Source: JBGANR01 sp044222225
Lineage (GTDB): Bacteria > Actinomycetota > Actinomycetes > Mycobacteriales > Mycobacteriaceae
Length of the DNA stretch: 64,000 bases
Reading direction: 5' to 3'
NCBI GenBank assembly: GCA_044222225.1
Contig: JBGANR010000003.1
Span: forward strand, 179,210 to 243,209
Numbering within the stretch: the first letter of the stretch is position 1; every line of letters starts with the position of its first letter. The translations under genes were made by a program, and so were the position numbers. The notes beneath the pieces are model-generated. The model made no database searches, was not told where the DNA came from, and saw only the letters and a list, made by a program, of their open reading frames with translations. This document shows positions 1-8,108 of the stretch, in pieces.

Positions 1-125
1 CACGTCGCCATTCCATCTCGCTGAGCCTCCCGGCACAACCCGGTCACAGCGGTGACGAGAACGACGCAGATCAAGCCGACCTGCAAGACTCGGGAGACCG
101 CGTACAGCCCCTTTCTGAGCGCCAT
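1..125 (-). CDS. N-terminus of a small membrane or secreted protein (partial)
   Basis: An ATG at 125 opens a frame that stays open to the window edge, about 41 codons. The visible start is basic (ALRKG) and is followed by a hydrophobic stretch near residues 12-30 (VLQVGLICVVLVTAVTG), as in a membrane anchor or signal peptide. The start lies directly after the stop codon of the gene remnant upstream, an arrangement typical of coupled genes. No family is recognisable from this fragment. The call rests on the open frame, the start position and the hydrophobic profile only. Confidence 0.4.
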   Translation of the reverse strand, partial: MALRKGLYAVSRVLQVGLICVVLVTAVTGLCREAQRDGMAT

Positions 126-484
126 CTAACCCATCCCCCGCTTCGCCGGCTCGTTCGCATCCGCCCACTCGACGATGTCGCCGCGATTGATCGCCGGCGC
201 CAGCAGATCCGGGAACGCGTCGGGGGTGCAGGCGAACGCCGGCACGCCGCCGGACAGCGAATAGCCCAGCCGAGCGGCGGCCTCGGCGGCGTCGAGCAGC
301 GCGACGGTCTCGTGCACGGCGTCGACGTGGGTTCCCGGACCCCCTTGCACAATCCCCAGACGACGCGGTCGGTGGCGCCCGTATTCGTCCGCGGTGTCGG
401 GACGGCGAGCTTCTGCCCGGCCTTGACCGACGGCGCGTCCGGCGCCGGGCTCAGCACCTGGTCGACGGTCCACCGCTCCCCCAT
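126..484 (-). pseudogene. Remnant: SWIM zinc-finger protein N-terminus joined to an unrelated tail
   Basis: The first 45-50 codons from ATG 484 (MGERWTVDQVLSPAPDA, then KAGQKLA and VVWGLCKG) match the conserved start of actinobacterial SWIM zinc-finger proteins. In that family this start leads into the Cys/His SWIM motif, which is absent here. Near 330-350 the sense moves to another frame and continues as a different C-terminal tail (LLDAAEAAARLGYSL, then GGVPAFACTPDAF) ending at TAG 126-128. The tail vaguely resembles C-termini of VWA-type proteins often encoded near SWIM genes, which is only a weak inference. A deletion that fused two neighbouring genes would explain both halves. Confidence 0.5.
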
Positions 485-599
485 GCGAACCAATCATTTA
501 CACCTTCTCGACGTTCACCGCCATTCGGATGATGAAAGTCTCGGTCGGCGGTCGCGGGCGATTCGTAGAATCACCCATGCGCACCGAGAGCCTGCCGTC

Positions 600-1559
600 G
601 TGACGCCTGCCCAGCCGCACGGCGTCTTCGTCGGGCTCACGACCCTCGACCTGATCTACTCGATCGACGGGCCGCTGCTCCCCGACCAGAAGAAGCGCGC
701 CGAACACGCGCTCGTCGTCGCCGGCGGACCGGCCGCGAACGCCGCCGTGACGTTCGTCGCGCTCGGCGGCCGCGCGACGCTCGTCACCTGCATCGGCGCA
801 GGTCCGCTCGCCGCGGCCGCACTCGACGATCTGGACCGCGCCGGCGTGACCGTCGTCGACGCCGCCGACGACAAGGGCCGGATTCCGGTATCGAGCATCC
901 TCGTGCAACGCGACACCGGCGAACGAGCCGTCGTCTCGCTGAACGACGGCGCCGTCCGGCCGGGACGGGGCGTCGACCTCGCCGACCTCGACGTCAGCGG
1001 CAGCCTCGACGACCTCGGCGTCAGCAGCCTCGACGGCGTCGATGTCGTCCTGGCCGACGGACATCACCCGGCCCTGGCGGCGCCCCTTCTACGCGCCGCG
1101 CGGGCACGCGGCGTGCCGACGATCTTCGACGGCGGCAGCTGGAAGCCGACGTCCGCCGACCTCCTCGCGCACGTCGACATCGCCGTCTGCTCAGCCGACT
1201 TCCGCGTGCCACCTGCGATGATCGCCGCCGACCACCGTGACAACGCTCGACCTCCGAGCACCCTCGACGCCGTCGCCTCACTCGGCCCTGAGCACGTCGC
1301 GATCACCCGCGGCCCCGAGCCGATCCGGTGGCGCTCGCCGACCAGCGGCGGCTCGATCCCCGTCCCGGCCGTCGACGTCGTCGACACTCTCGGCGCGGGC
1401 GACGTCTTCCACGGCGCGTTCGCCCACCGCCTGGTCAGCATCGCCGCCGACGCCCCGTTCGTCGACGCCCTCCGGTACGCGGCGGCCGTCGCCGCGCATT
1501 CGTGCCGACACTTCGGCACCCGGGCCTGGATCGACGACCTGCCGGACGGCATCCGATAA
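600..1559 (+). CDS. PfkB-family carbohydrate kinase
   Basis: Predicted 319-residue ribokinase/PfkB-fold kinase that phosphorylates a sugar or nucleoside hydroxyl with ATP. The N-terminal PfkB signature is present (GGPAANAAVTFVALGG), and so is the C-terminal signature with the catalytic Asp and anion hole (DTLGAGDVFHGAF). Length fits the family. The best start is GTG 600 (or 597); an ATG at 577 is in another frame and stops quickly. It converges on the TetR gene with a 15-base gap. The substrate cannot be read from sequence; a ribokinase/2-keto-3-deoxygluconate-kinase-like sugar kinase is most likely. Confidence 0.85.
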   Translation: MTPAQPHGVFVGLTTLDLIYSIDGPLLPDQKKRAEHALVVAGGPAANAAVTFVALGGRATLVTCIGAGPLAAAALDDLDRAGVTVVDAADDKGRIPVSSILVQRDTGERAVVSLNDGAVRPGRGVDLADLDVSGSLDDLGVSSLDGVDVVLADGHHPALAAPLLRAARARGVPTIFDGGSWKPTSADLLAHVDIAVCSADFRVPPAMIAADHRDNARPPSTLDAVASLGPEHVAITRGPEPIRWRSPTSGGSIPVPAVDVVDTLGAGDVFHGAFAHRLVSIAADAPFVDALRYAAAVAAHSCRHFGTRAWIDDLPDGIR

Positions 1560-1574
1560 GGCAGCCGGACCACC

Positions 1575-2171
1575 TCAGCCGACCGCCACGGCCGCCTCGA
1601 TGAAGCCCGCGCAAGTCTCCCGCATCGCGTCGAGCGACATCGTCGACGCGTGCAGCAACGCCTGGACGGCCAGGCCGTCGAGCATGCCGACCAGCATGTT
1701 CGCGAGCCGCTGCGGATCGCCCGGCCGGGCCAGGCCGTCATCCTGGGCACGCCGGATGACGTCGGTGACGAGGTCGCGCCACCGTCCGTAGAGCCGCTCG
1801 TTGAGTTCCTGCAGTGCCGGGTCGCGCGTCGCCTCCGCCCAGAGCGTGACCCAGACCTTCCAGCCCCGCACCGAGGGTTCGTCGCCGGGCAGATAGGACT
1901 CGACGAGATCCTGCAGGACGCGCAGCGGATCCTTGCCCGATTCGAGCAGCCAACGATGCCGCTCCAGCGACTCCGTCAGGTTGTATTCGAACGCCGCCGC
2001 GACGAGGTCGCGCTTGGAGTCGAAGTAATAGTGGATCATCCCGGAGCTGACGCCCGCCGCCTTGGCGACGTTCGCCAGCCGGAGCCCGGAGAGCCCGGCG
2101 TCGGCGAGGACGTCGCAGGTGGCGTCGAGGATCTGCTCTCGCCGTTCGGCTTCCACGCTGGGACGCGGCAC
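1575..2171 (-). CDS. TetR-family transcriptional regulator
   Basis: A 198-residue TetR/AcrR regulator. The N-terminal helix-turn-helix is clear at about residues 10-55 (REQILDATCDVLADAG, VAKAAGVSSGMIHYYF), followed by a larger ligand-binding domain of BetI-like type. GTG 2171 is chosen because GGAGG lies 7-8 bases upstream; an in-frame ATG at 2225 falls inside the palindromic repeat and has no ribosome site. It follows the acyl-CoA dehydrogenase/synthetase genes on the same strand. A likely role is control of that operon through the palindrome at 5648-5667; this is inference. Confidence 0.88.
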   Translation of the reverse strand: MPRPSVEAERREQILDATCDVLADAGLSGLRLANVAKAAGVSSGMIHYYFDSKRDLVAAAFEYNLTESLERHRWLLESGKDPLRVLQDLVESYLPGDEPSVRGWKVWVTLWAEATRDPALQELNERLYGRWRDLVTDVIRRAQDDGLARPGDPQRLANMLVGMLDGLAVQALLHASTMSLDAMRETCAGFIEAAVAVG

Positions 2172-2200
2172 AGCGCCTCCTTCCGTCCGACACCTTCCCA

Positions 2201-2263
2201 GATGTCCGTCTGAGCGAGGCGCCATGACAATAATCTCCTCGGCGGGCCGCTCAGACGGACATC
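2201..2263 (-). repeat. Palindromic element A of a dispersed repeat family
   Basis: Perfect 16-bp arms (2201-2216 and 2248-2263; gatgtccgtctgagcg and its complement) enclose a 31-base loop. Read on the minus strand the loop contains CCGAGGAGATTATTGTCA, which is shared with elements at 10547-10616 and 61960-62034. It starts 35 bases after the stop of the acyl-CoA dehydrogenase in the same direction. It could be a terminator, but the conserved loop suggests a defined repeat family. Confidence 0.8.
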
Positions 2264-2298
2264 CGGGGAGCCTCGATGCGAGACCGCCGCCGGCGTCG

Positions 2299-3462
2299 TC
2301 AGAGCGTGCGCGAAATGACCAGCTTCATGATGTCGGAGGTGCCCTCTTCGATCTCCTCCAGCTTCGCGTCGCGCATCCACTGCTCCACCGGGTACTCCCG
2401 CGAGTAGCCCCAGCCGCCGAGCGTCTGCACCGCACCGTGGGTGACGAACATGGCCGTCTCCGACGCCGTCAGCTTGGCCATCGCCGCGATGCCGCGGGCA
2501 TGACCACTTTCTCCACCGGCGTCGATCACCCGCGCCGCGTGGTGCACGAGCAGCCGGGCCGATTCGATGCGCGTCGCCATCTCGGCCAGCCGGAACGCCA
2601 CCGCCTGATGCTCGATGATCGGCACGCCGAACTGCTTGCGGGTGCGCGCGTAGTCGAGCGCGTACTCGTACGCGGCCCGTGCGGCGCCGACAGCGGCGGC
2701 GCCGAGCACGGCGCGCGAGATGTCGAAGGTGCCCATCAGACCGTAGAAGCCCTGGCCCTCGCCGCCGAGGCGATCGGACTCCGGAACGAAGACGTCGTCG
2801 AAGAACATCTCCCGGCAGACGATGGCACGCTGGCCCATCTTCTTCATCGGCTCGCCGAAGCTGAGGCCCGGGGTGTCCTTGGTGAGCAGGAAGGCACTGA
2901 CGCCGCCGGACCGCTTGGTGCGATCGGTCTTGGCGAACACGACGTAGAACTCGGCGGCTCCGGCGTTGGAGATCCACGCCTTCTGGCCGTTGATCCGGTA
3001 GCCGCCGTCCACCTTCGTCGCGGTCGTGACGATCGACGCGGCGTCCGACCCGGAGCCGGGCTCGGTGGTGGCCAGGGCCGTCATCACCGGATTCGGGCCG
3101 GTCAGCGGGGTGAGCCAGCGCTTCTTCTGCTCATCGTCGCCGAGCACCAGCAGCGGGTCGGAGAAGAAGCCGTTGGAGCACACCAGGTTGCCGATGCCGG
3201 GATCGCCCCAGCACAGCTCCTCCTGCACGAGGCACTGGGTGAAGACGTCCGTCATGCCGCCGCCGCCGAACTCCTCGGGGATCATGAAGTCGGTGATGCC
3301 GACCTCGGCGGCCTTGGCGAAGATGTCGACCGGCGTGACGACGTCGGCCTCGTCGACCTCGCGCCCGCGCGGCCGGATCTCCTTGGCGGCGAAATCCCTG
3401 CACAGCTCGACGATCTGACGCTGCTCGTCGGTGAGCGGCCAGGCCGGGATGTTGGTGCTCAT
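2299..3462 (-). CDS. Acyl-CoA dehydrogenase
   Basis: A 387-residue FAD-dependent acyl-CoA dehydrogenase, introducing the alpha-beta double bond in fatty or branched acyl-CoA. Visible landmarks are the N-terminal helical domain, the substrate/FAD signature (ALATTEPGSGSDAASI), the quaternary-interface motif (YARTRKQFGVPI) and the C-terminal signature with the catalytic Glu region (AKLEEIEEGTSDIMKLVISR). ATG 3462 is preceded by a GAGG sequence. It lies 5 bases after the ADP-forming acyl-CoA synthetase gene and is surely co-transcribed with it. The pair would activate and then oxidise an organic acid; chain specificity is not visible. Confidence 0.93.
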   Translation of the reverse strand: MSTNIPAWPLTDEQRQIVELCRDFAAKEIRPRGREVDEADVVTPVDIFAKAAEVGITDFMIPEEFGGGGMTDVFTQCLVQEELCWGDPGIGNLVCSNGFFSDPLLVLGDDEQKKRWLTPLTGPNPVMTALATTEPGSGSDAASIVTTATKVDGGYRINGQKAWISNAGAAEFYVVFAKTDRTKRSGGVSAFLLTKDTPGLSFGEPMKKMGQRAIVCREMFFDDVFVPESDRLGGEGQGFYGLMGTFDISRAVLGAAAVGAARAAYEYALDYARTRKQFGVPIIEHQAVAFRLAEMATRIESARLLVHHAARVIDAGGESGHARGIAAMAKLTASETAMFVTHGAVQTLGGWGYSREYPVEQWMRDAKLEEIEEGTSDIMKLVISRTL

Positions 3463-3467
3463 ACGTG

Positions 3468-5609
3468 TTACCTCGGGTTCTCTCGGGTGTCGGTGACGAT
3501 CAGCGCGTCGACGGGCAGGGCCGAGTCGGTGCCGACTCGGACGGGGTTGAGCTCGATCTCGGCGATCTCCGGACGCGCGGCGACGAGCTGCGAGATCCGC
3601 GCGACGAGCACGGCGAGCTCGTCGGCCGCCACCGGGGGACGTCCGCGCCAGCCGGCGAGCAGCGGTGCGCAACGCAGTCCGGCGATCATCCGGGCGGCCG
3701 TCGGCACCGATACCGGCGCGCATTCGAGCCGGACGTCCCGGTGCAGCTCGGTCTCGGTGCCGCCGGCGCCCACGACGACGACCGGGCCCAGTTCGGGGTC
3801 GCGTCGCGCGCCGACCAGCACCTCGACGACGTGTCGCCGGGTGTCCTGGCATTCGACGACGTAGTCGCCGACACCGCCGATTCCGCAAGCGCCGTCTCCC
3901 GCCCCCAGCCGGGACCGCATCTCGGCGAAGGCCTCGGCCAGCTCGTCCGCGTCGGCGATCCCGACGACGACTCCGCCCACCTCGCTCTTGTGCTCCAGCC
4001 AGCCGGCCTTGAGGACGACCGGAAAGCGCAGGTCGGCGGCGGCGAGATCGGTGGGTTCCCGGACGACCCGGGCCTGCGGCAGTGTGACGCCGACGGCGGC
4101 CAAGAGCCCGCGGGCCGCCCAGTAGCCCGAGACGACGACCGGCTCCCCGGCAGCGGCAGCCTCGAGCCCCGCGGCCATCGCCTCGTCGACGCCCGGCACC
4201 TCGGGCGGATCCTCCCCCAGCCGCACGGCACCCGCGAGCGCGCGGAGCGTCGAATCGATGTCGCCGAACGCCGGCACGCCGCTGTCGGCCAGCACACCGG
4301 CCACCGGGGTGTCGGGCCCCATCGTGTGCGCGAACACCGGACGTCCCGTCTCGGCCGCGACCGCGCCGAGCCGTCGGGCGATCGCCGCCTCCTCATCGGC
4401 GCGGGCCGGCGCGTCGACGCCGTAGCAGCCGAAATAGCCGGTCAGCACGACGGCGTCGACCTCTCCCGACTCCGCCACCCGCCGGACGAGCGCGGGGTAG
4501 TTCGCGAGGTCGCGCTCGCCGGCCCCGGCGAGGTCGACGGGGTTGTCGCACGCCGCGCCGGCGGGCAGCACCTCGGCGAGCCGGGCCGTCAGCCCCTCGG
4601 AGAGCTGCGGCACCGCCAGCCCGGCCGCGGCGGCGACGTCGGCGGCGACGGCGCTCTGCCCGCCGCTGTCACCGATGATCGCGACCCGCGGGCCGGCCGG
4701 CAGCGCGCCGGCCAGCACGGCGCGGACGACGTCGATCACCTCGGCGGGCGTCCGCGCCCGCAGCACGCCGGTGGCGCGGCAGACGGCGTCGACGACGTCC
4801 AGCGGTGAGGTCAGCGAGCCGGTGTGCGAGCGCGCGAGCCGCGTGCTCGCCGCGCTGGCCCCCACGGTGAGCAGCACCGTCGGCTTGCCCGCGGCGCGCA
4901 GCGCCCCGAGCACGTCGAACAGCAGGCGGCCGTCGGTGAAGCTCTCCAGATAGACGGCGACGGCCCGCGTCGCGTCATGGTCGGCGAGGTCGGCGAGCAG
5001 CTCGGCGGCGGTGACGTCCGACTGATTGCCGATGGACGCGAAGCGCGAGACGCCGACGCCGCGGCGCGCGCCGATGGTCGCGATCTCGGTGGCGAGCTGC
5101 CCGCTCTGCGAGACGATCGCCAGCGGCCCCGGCAGCAGCTCACCCCAGACCAGTTGCAGCCGCGCCTGCGCGTCGAAGACACCGAGGCTGTTGGCACCGA
5201 CCAGCCGCGCCCCACCGGCGCGGATCCGGGCGGCCAGCTCGGGCTCGTCCGCGACGCCGGCGGTGATGCCGAGGAAGCCCCGCACGCCGAGCCGCAGCCC
5301 CTCGTCGACGACGCCGGGCACGTGCTCGGCCGGCACGCACAGCGCGACGAGTTCCGGCACCGACGGCGCGTCGGCGAGCGAGGCGAAGCACGGCCGGCCG
5401 AGCACGTGTCCGGCACGCCGGTTGACGAGGTGCACCTCGCGGCGGTCGGCGCCGCGCAGCGCGCCCGACGCGAGCCAGTAGCCCCACTTCGCGGGGTCGT
5501 CCGACGCCCCGACGACGGCGACCGACGCGGGGTCGCTGAACACTCGCAGCGCCGGCGCACCGGTCACCGAAGCCGACTCGCTCGGCGCCGGTGTGGTGTC
5601 GAGCGTCAT
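3468..5609 (-). CDS. ADP-forming acetate/acyl-CoA ligase family protein (fused subunits)
   Basis: A 713-residue fused ADP-forming acyl-CoA synthetase. In order: a CoA-binding Rossmann domain (SVAVVGASDDPAKWG, about residues 30-45), succinyl-CoA-ligase-like domains, the phosphohistidine segment (RSHTGSLTSP), and a C-terminal ATP-grasp domain (FPVVLKAGWLEHKSEVGGV onward). The usual role is to form acyl-CoA from acid, CoA and ATP, giving ADP and Pi. It is the first gene of an operon with the downstream acyl-CoA dehydrogenase. A TetR-type palindrome lies 39-58 bases upstream of the ATG. Substrate unknown. Confidence 0.88.
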   Translation of the reverse strand: MTLDTTPAPSESASVTGAPALRVFSDPASVAVVGASDDPAKWGYWLASGALRGADRREVHLVNRRAGHVLGRPCFASLADAPSVPELVALCVPAEHVPGVVDEGLRLGVRGFLGITAGVADEPELAARIRAGGARLVGANSLGVFDAQARLQLVWGELLPGPLAIVSQSGQLATEIATIGARRGVGVSRFASIGNQSDVTAAELLADLADHDATRAVAVYLESFTDGRLLFDVLGALRAAGKPTVLLTVGASAASTRLARSHTGSLTSPLDVVDAVCRATGVLRARTPAEVIDVVRAVLAGALPAGPRVAIIGDSGGQSAVAADVAAAAGLAVPQLSEGLTARLAEVLPAGAACDNPVDLAGAGERDLANYPALVRRVAESGEVDAVVLTGYFGCYGVDAPARADEEAAIARRLGAVAAETGRPVFAHTMGPDTPVAGVLADSGVPAFGDIDSTLRALAGAVRLGEDPPEVPGVDEAMAAGLEAAAAGEPVVVSGYWAARGLLAAVGVTLPQARVVREPTDLAAADLRFPVVLKAGWLEHKSEVGGVVVGIADADELAEAFAEMRSRLGAGDGACGIGGVGDYVVECQDTRRHVVEVLVGARRDPELGPVVVVGAGGTETELHRDVRLECAPVSVPTAARMIAGLRCAPLLAGWRGRPPVAADELAVLVARISQLVAARPEIAEIELNPVRVGTDSALPVDALIVTDTRENPR

Positions 5610-5647
5610 CGGCCGGACGTCCTTCCCGTAGGATCCGGTCTATTGAT

Positions 5648-5667
5648 AACCGGCTGGCCAGTCAGTT
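5648..5667. promoter_or_regulatory. Palindromic operator between the acyl-CoA genes and the dehydrogenase
   Basis: An imperfect 20-bp palindrome, AACcggCTGGCCAGtcaGTT, in the 122-bp divergent gap between the synthetase (start 5609) and the Glu/Leu/Phe/Val dehydrogenase (start 5732). Its size and position suit a TetR dimer site. The TetR encoded at 1575-2171, at the end of the same gene run, is the natural candidate; this link is inferred. Confidence 0.5.
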
Positions 5668-5731
5668 TAGCGGACGACCGGCCCGGATACATTCCGACCA
5701 GCCAGAACACCCTACCAACGAAGGACCGCCC

Positions 5732-6949
5732 ATGACGTCGACACCGAGCAGCGCCGCCGGTCCGGTTTCCAGCGAACCGGGATCGTTCCTCGAAGTCGTC
5801 TGGACGGACCCCGTCACGGGCGCGAAGGGCTACCTCGTCATCGACCGGCTGGTACGCGGCGTCAGCAGCGGCGGTCTGCGGATGCGCGCGGGCTGCACGC
5901 TCGCCGAGGTCCGCGGGCTGGCCCAGGGCATGACCCGCAAGGAAGCGATCCACTACGAGCCCGGCGCCCGGTACGTGCCGCTCGGCGGCGCCAAGGGCGG
6001 CGTCGACTTCGACCCGTACCACCCCGACGCCCAGGCGGTGCTCTTCCGCTACCTGGCCGCGATGAAGCCGCTCATCGCCGAGAACTGGACCACCGGCGAG
6101 GACTTCGGGGTCCGCCAGCAGGACGTCGACCGCGGGCTCGCCGAACTCGGCATGACGAGCTCGGTGGACGCCGCCTACCGGAACGTCGACGATCGCGAGG
6201 CCACCGAGGCGCGGATGCACACGGCGTTCACGAGCGTCGTCGACGGCGTCGCGCTCGACGAGCTGGTCGGCGGTTACGGCGTCGCGCAGGCCGCGCTCGC
6301 CGCGATGGACCGGCTCGGCATGCCCGCCGCCGGGACGCGGGCCGTCATCCAGGGCTTCGGCTCGATGGGCGGCGCCACCGCGCGCTACCTGGCCCGCGCC
6401 GGCGTGCGCGTGGTCGGCCTCGTCGACGTCCACGGCGTCGTCGCCAACCCGGACGGCCTCGACGTCGAGACGCTGCTGCTCACCCGCGACGCCACCGGCG
6501 GCATCGACCGGACGAAGCTGCGCGAGGACGATGTGGAACTGCCCGTCGGGCAGTGGCTGAGCGTGCCGACCGACGTGCTCGTGCCCGCCGCGATGTCCTA
6601 TTGCATCGACGAGGGCAACCAGCAGGACGTGCAGGCCCGGCTCATCGTCGAGGCGGCCAACATGCCCGTCCTGCCCGATGCCGAGGCCACGCTCGCGGCC
6701 CGCGGCGTCACGGTGTCGCCGGACTTCGTCGCCAACTCGGCGACCAACGCCTGGTGGTGGTGGGTGTTCTACGGCGACATCGACGGCAGCCCGGAGCAGT
6801 CCTTTGCCAAGATCGGGAGGCGGATCCGCGCCCTGAGCGACGATATGTTCGACCACGCGCAGGAGAACGGCGTCACCCCGCGCGCGGCGGCGCTCGAGGT
6901 GGCCGCGCAGCGGCTGGCACTCATCACCGAACGCTTCCCGGTCTTCTGA
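5732..6949 (+). CDS. Glu/Leu/Phe/Val-type amino-acid dehydrogenase
   Basis: A 405-residue NAD(P)-dependent oxidative deaminase of the Glu/Leu/Phe/Val superfamily. The catalytic Lys region is intact (YVPLGGAKGGVDFDP), and the C-terminal Rossmann nucleotide motif is present (VIQGFGSMGGATARYLA). An unusual aromatic run (NAWWWWVFYGD) occurs near residue 345. ATG 5732 has an AAGGA ribosome site. The DDAH-like gene follows 40 bases downstream on the same strand and an amino-acid permease lies beyond it, suggesting amino-acid catabolism. Whether it prefers glutamate or a branched-chain or aromatic residue is not visible. Confidence 0.9.
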   Translation: MTSTPSSAAGPVSSEPGSFLEVVWTDPVTGAKGYLVIDRLVRGVSSGGLRMRAGCTLAEVRGLAQGMTRKEAIHYEPGARYVPLGGAKGGVDFDPYHPDAQAVLFRYLAAMKPLIAENWTTGEDFGVRQQDVDRGLAELGMTSSVDAAYRNVDDREATEARMHTAFTSVVDGVALDELVGGYGVAQAALAAMDRLGMPAAGTRAVIQGFGSMGGATARYLARAGVRVVGLVDVHGVVANPDGLDVETLLLTRDATGGIDRTKLREDDVELPVGQWLSVPTDVLVPAAMSYCIDEGNQQDVQARLIVEAANMPVLPDAEATLAARGVTVSPDFVANSATNAWWWWVFYGDIDGSPEQSFAKIGRRIRALSDDMFDHAQENGVTPRAAALEVAAQRLALITERFPVF

Positions 6950-6989
6950 TCCGCGACGCCCAGCCGACCCGAGTCCCCGGAGGAACCCG

Positions 6990-7850
6990 ATGACCGAATC
7001 CACCGCCGTCGGCGTGCGCTCGATGATCGCGCCGTTGCGCCGCGTCGTCCTTCGCGTCCCGTCGACGACCGGCGATTTCGCCGGCGCCGGCTGGCCCGAG
7101 ACCCCCGACGCCGACGCGCTGTTGCGGCAGCATCGCGAGTTCGCCGACGCTCTGCGCGGGCTCGGCGTCGACGACGTCGTCGTGCTCGATCCGACGCCCG
7201 GCGCCGTCGACGCGACCTTCACCTACGACCCGGTGTTCGTCACCGGCCGCGGCCTCATCGAGCTCGACCAGCTCAAGCCCGCCCGCACCGGCGAGCCCCC
7301 GGTGCTGGCCGACGACCTGGCCCGCCTCGGCGCCGGACGCGTCGGCGCGCTCACCGGCGGCGCCCATGCCGACGGCGGCGACCTGCTGTGGCTCGACGAG
7401 CAGACGGTGGCCCTCGGCCGCGGCTACCGCACGAACCCCGAGGCCCACCGGCAGCTGACGCGACTGCTCGCCGAGGAGGACGTGCGGACGGTCTCCTTCG
7501 ACATGCCCCACGCGGGCGGGCGCGACGAGGTGCTGCACCTCATGTCGGTCGTCTCGCTCGTCCGCGAGGACCTCGCCGTCGTCTACGAGCCGTTCTCGCC
7601 GGTCGCCCTCCTCGAGGCCCTCGACGACCGCGGCATCGAGTGGGTCGCCGTCTCCGACGAGGAGTACCTGCGGCTCGGCAGCAACGTCCTGGCCGTCGAG
7701 CCGGGACGCGTCGTCATCTTCGACGGGGCGCCCCGGGTCACGGCCGACCTCGCGGCGCTCGGCGTCGAGGTCACGGTCGTGGCGGCCGATCAGATCGCGC
7801 TCGGCACCGGCGGGCCGACCTGCCTGACGCGTCCCCTGCTGCGCGGCTGA
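6990..7850 (+). CDS. Dimethylarginine dimethylaminohydrolase/amidinotransferase-family protein
   Basis: A 286-residue guanidino-group-modifying enzyme. Features fitting DDAH/arginine-deiminase-superfamily hydrolases are the HADGGDLLW segment with the acidic residue, DEVLHLMSVVSLV with the catalytic His, and the C-terminal nucleophile segment GTGGPTCLTRPLLR with the active Cys. The ribosome site GGAGGA precedes ATG 6990. In this superfamily DDAH members release methylamines and citrulline from methylated arginine; the precise substrate here is inferred only from fold. Its neighbours, an amino-acid dehydrogenase and a permease, support a catabolic role. Confidence 0.8.
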   Translation: MTESTAVGVRSMIAPLRRVVLRVPSTTGDFAGAGWPETPDADALLRQHREFADALRGLGVDDVVVLDPTPGAVDATFTYDPVFVTGRGLIELDQLKPARTGEPPVLADDLARLGAGRVGALTGGAHADGGDLLWLDEQTVALGRGYRTNPEAHRQLTRLLAEEDVRTVSFDMPHAGGRDEVLHLMSVVSLVREDLAVVYEPFSPVALLEALDDRGIEWVAVSDEEYLRLGSNVLAVEPGRVVIFDGAPRVTADLAALGVEVTVVAADQIALGTGGPTCLTRPLLRG

Positions 7851-8108
7851 CCCCCGGGGCCGTCGAATGTGCAGTTCGTCAGGCGATCGACAGCACGGCC
7901 GCCGAGTTCACACCGCCGTAACCGAAACCTGACTCTCACAGAGGTAAACAGTCGTAGCCTGACCGCCAGGTATCCGCTGACGGACGGACCGTCGGCATAC
8001 CTGCGGACGCGGACGTCTGCGCGCACTCACTCGACGGGCCACTCGGGACGACCCCCGCAGCGCCGGTGCGCAGACCCGGCCCGACCGATGAAGCCAGAAG
8101 GAGACGTT

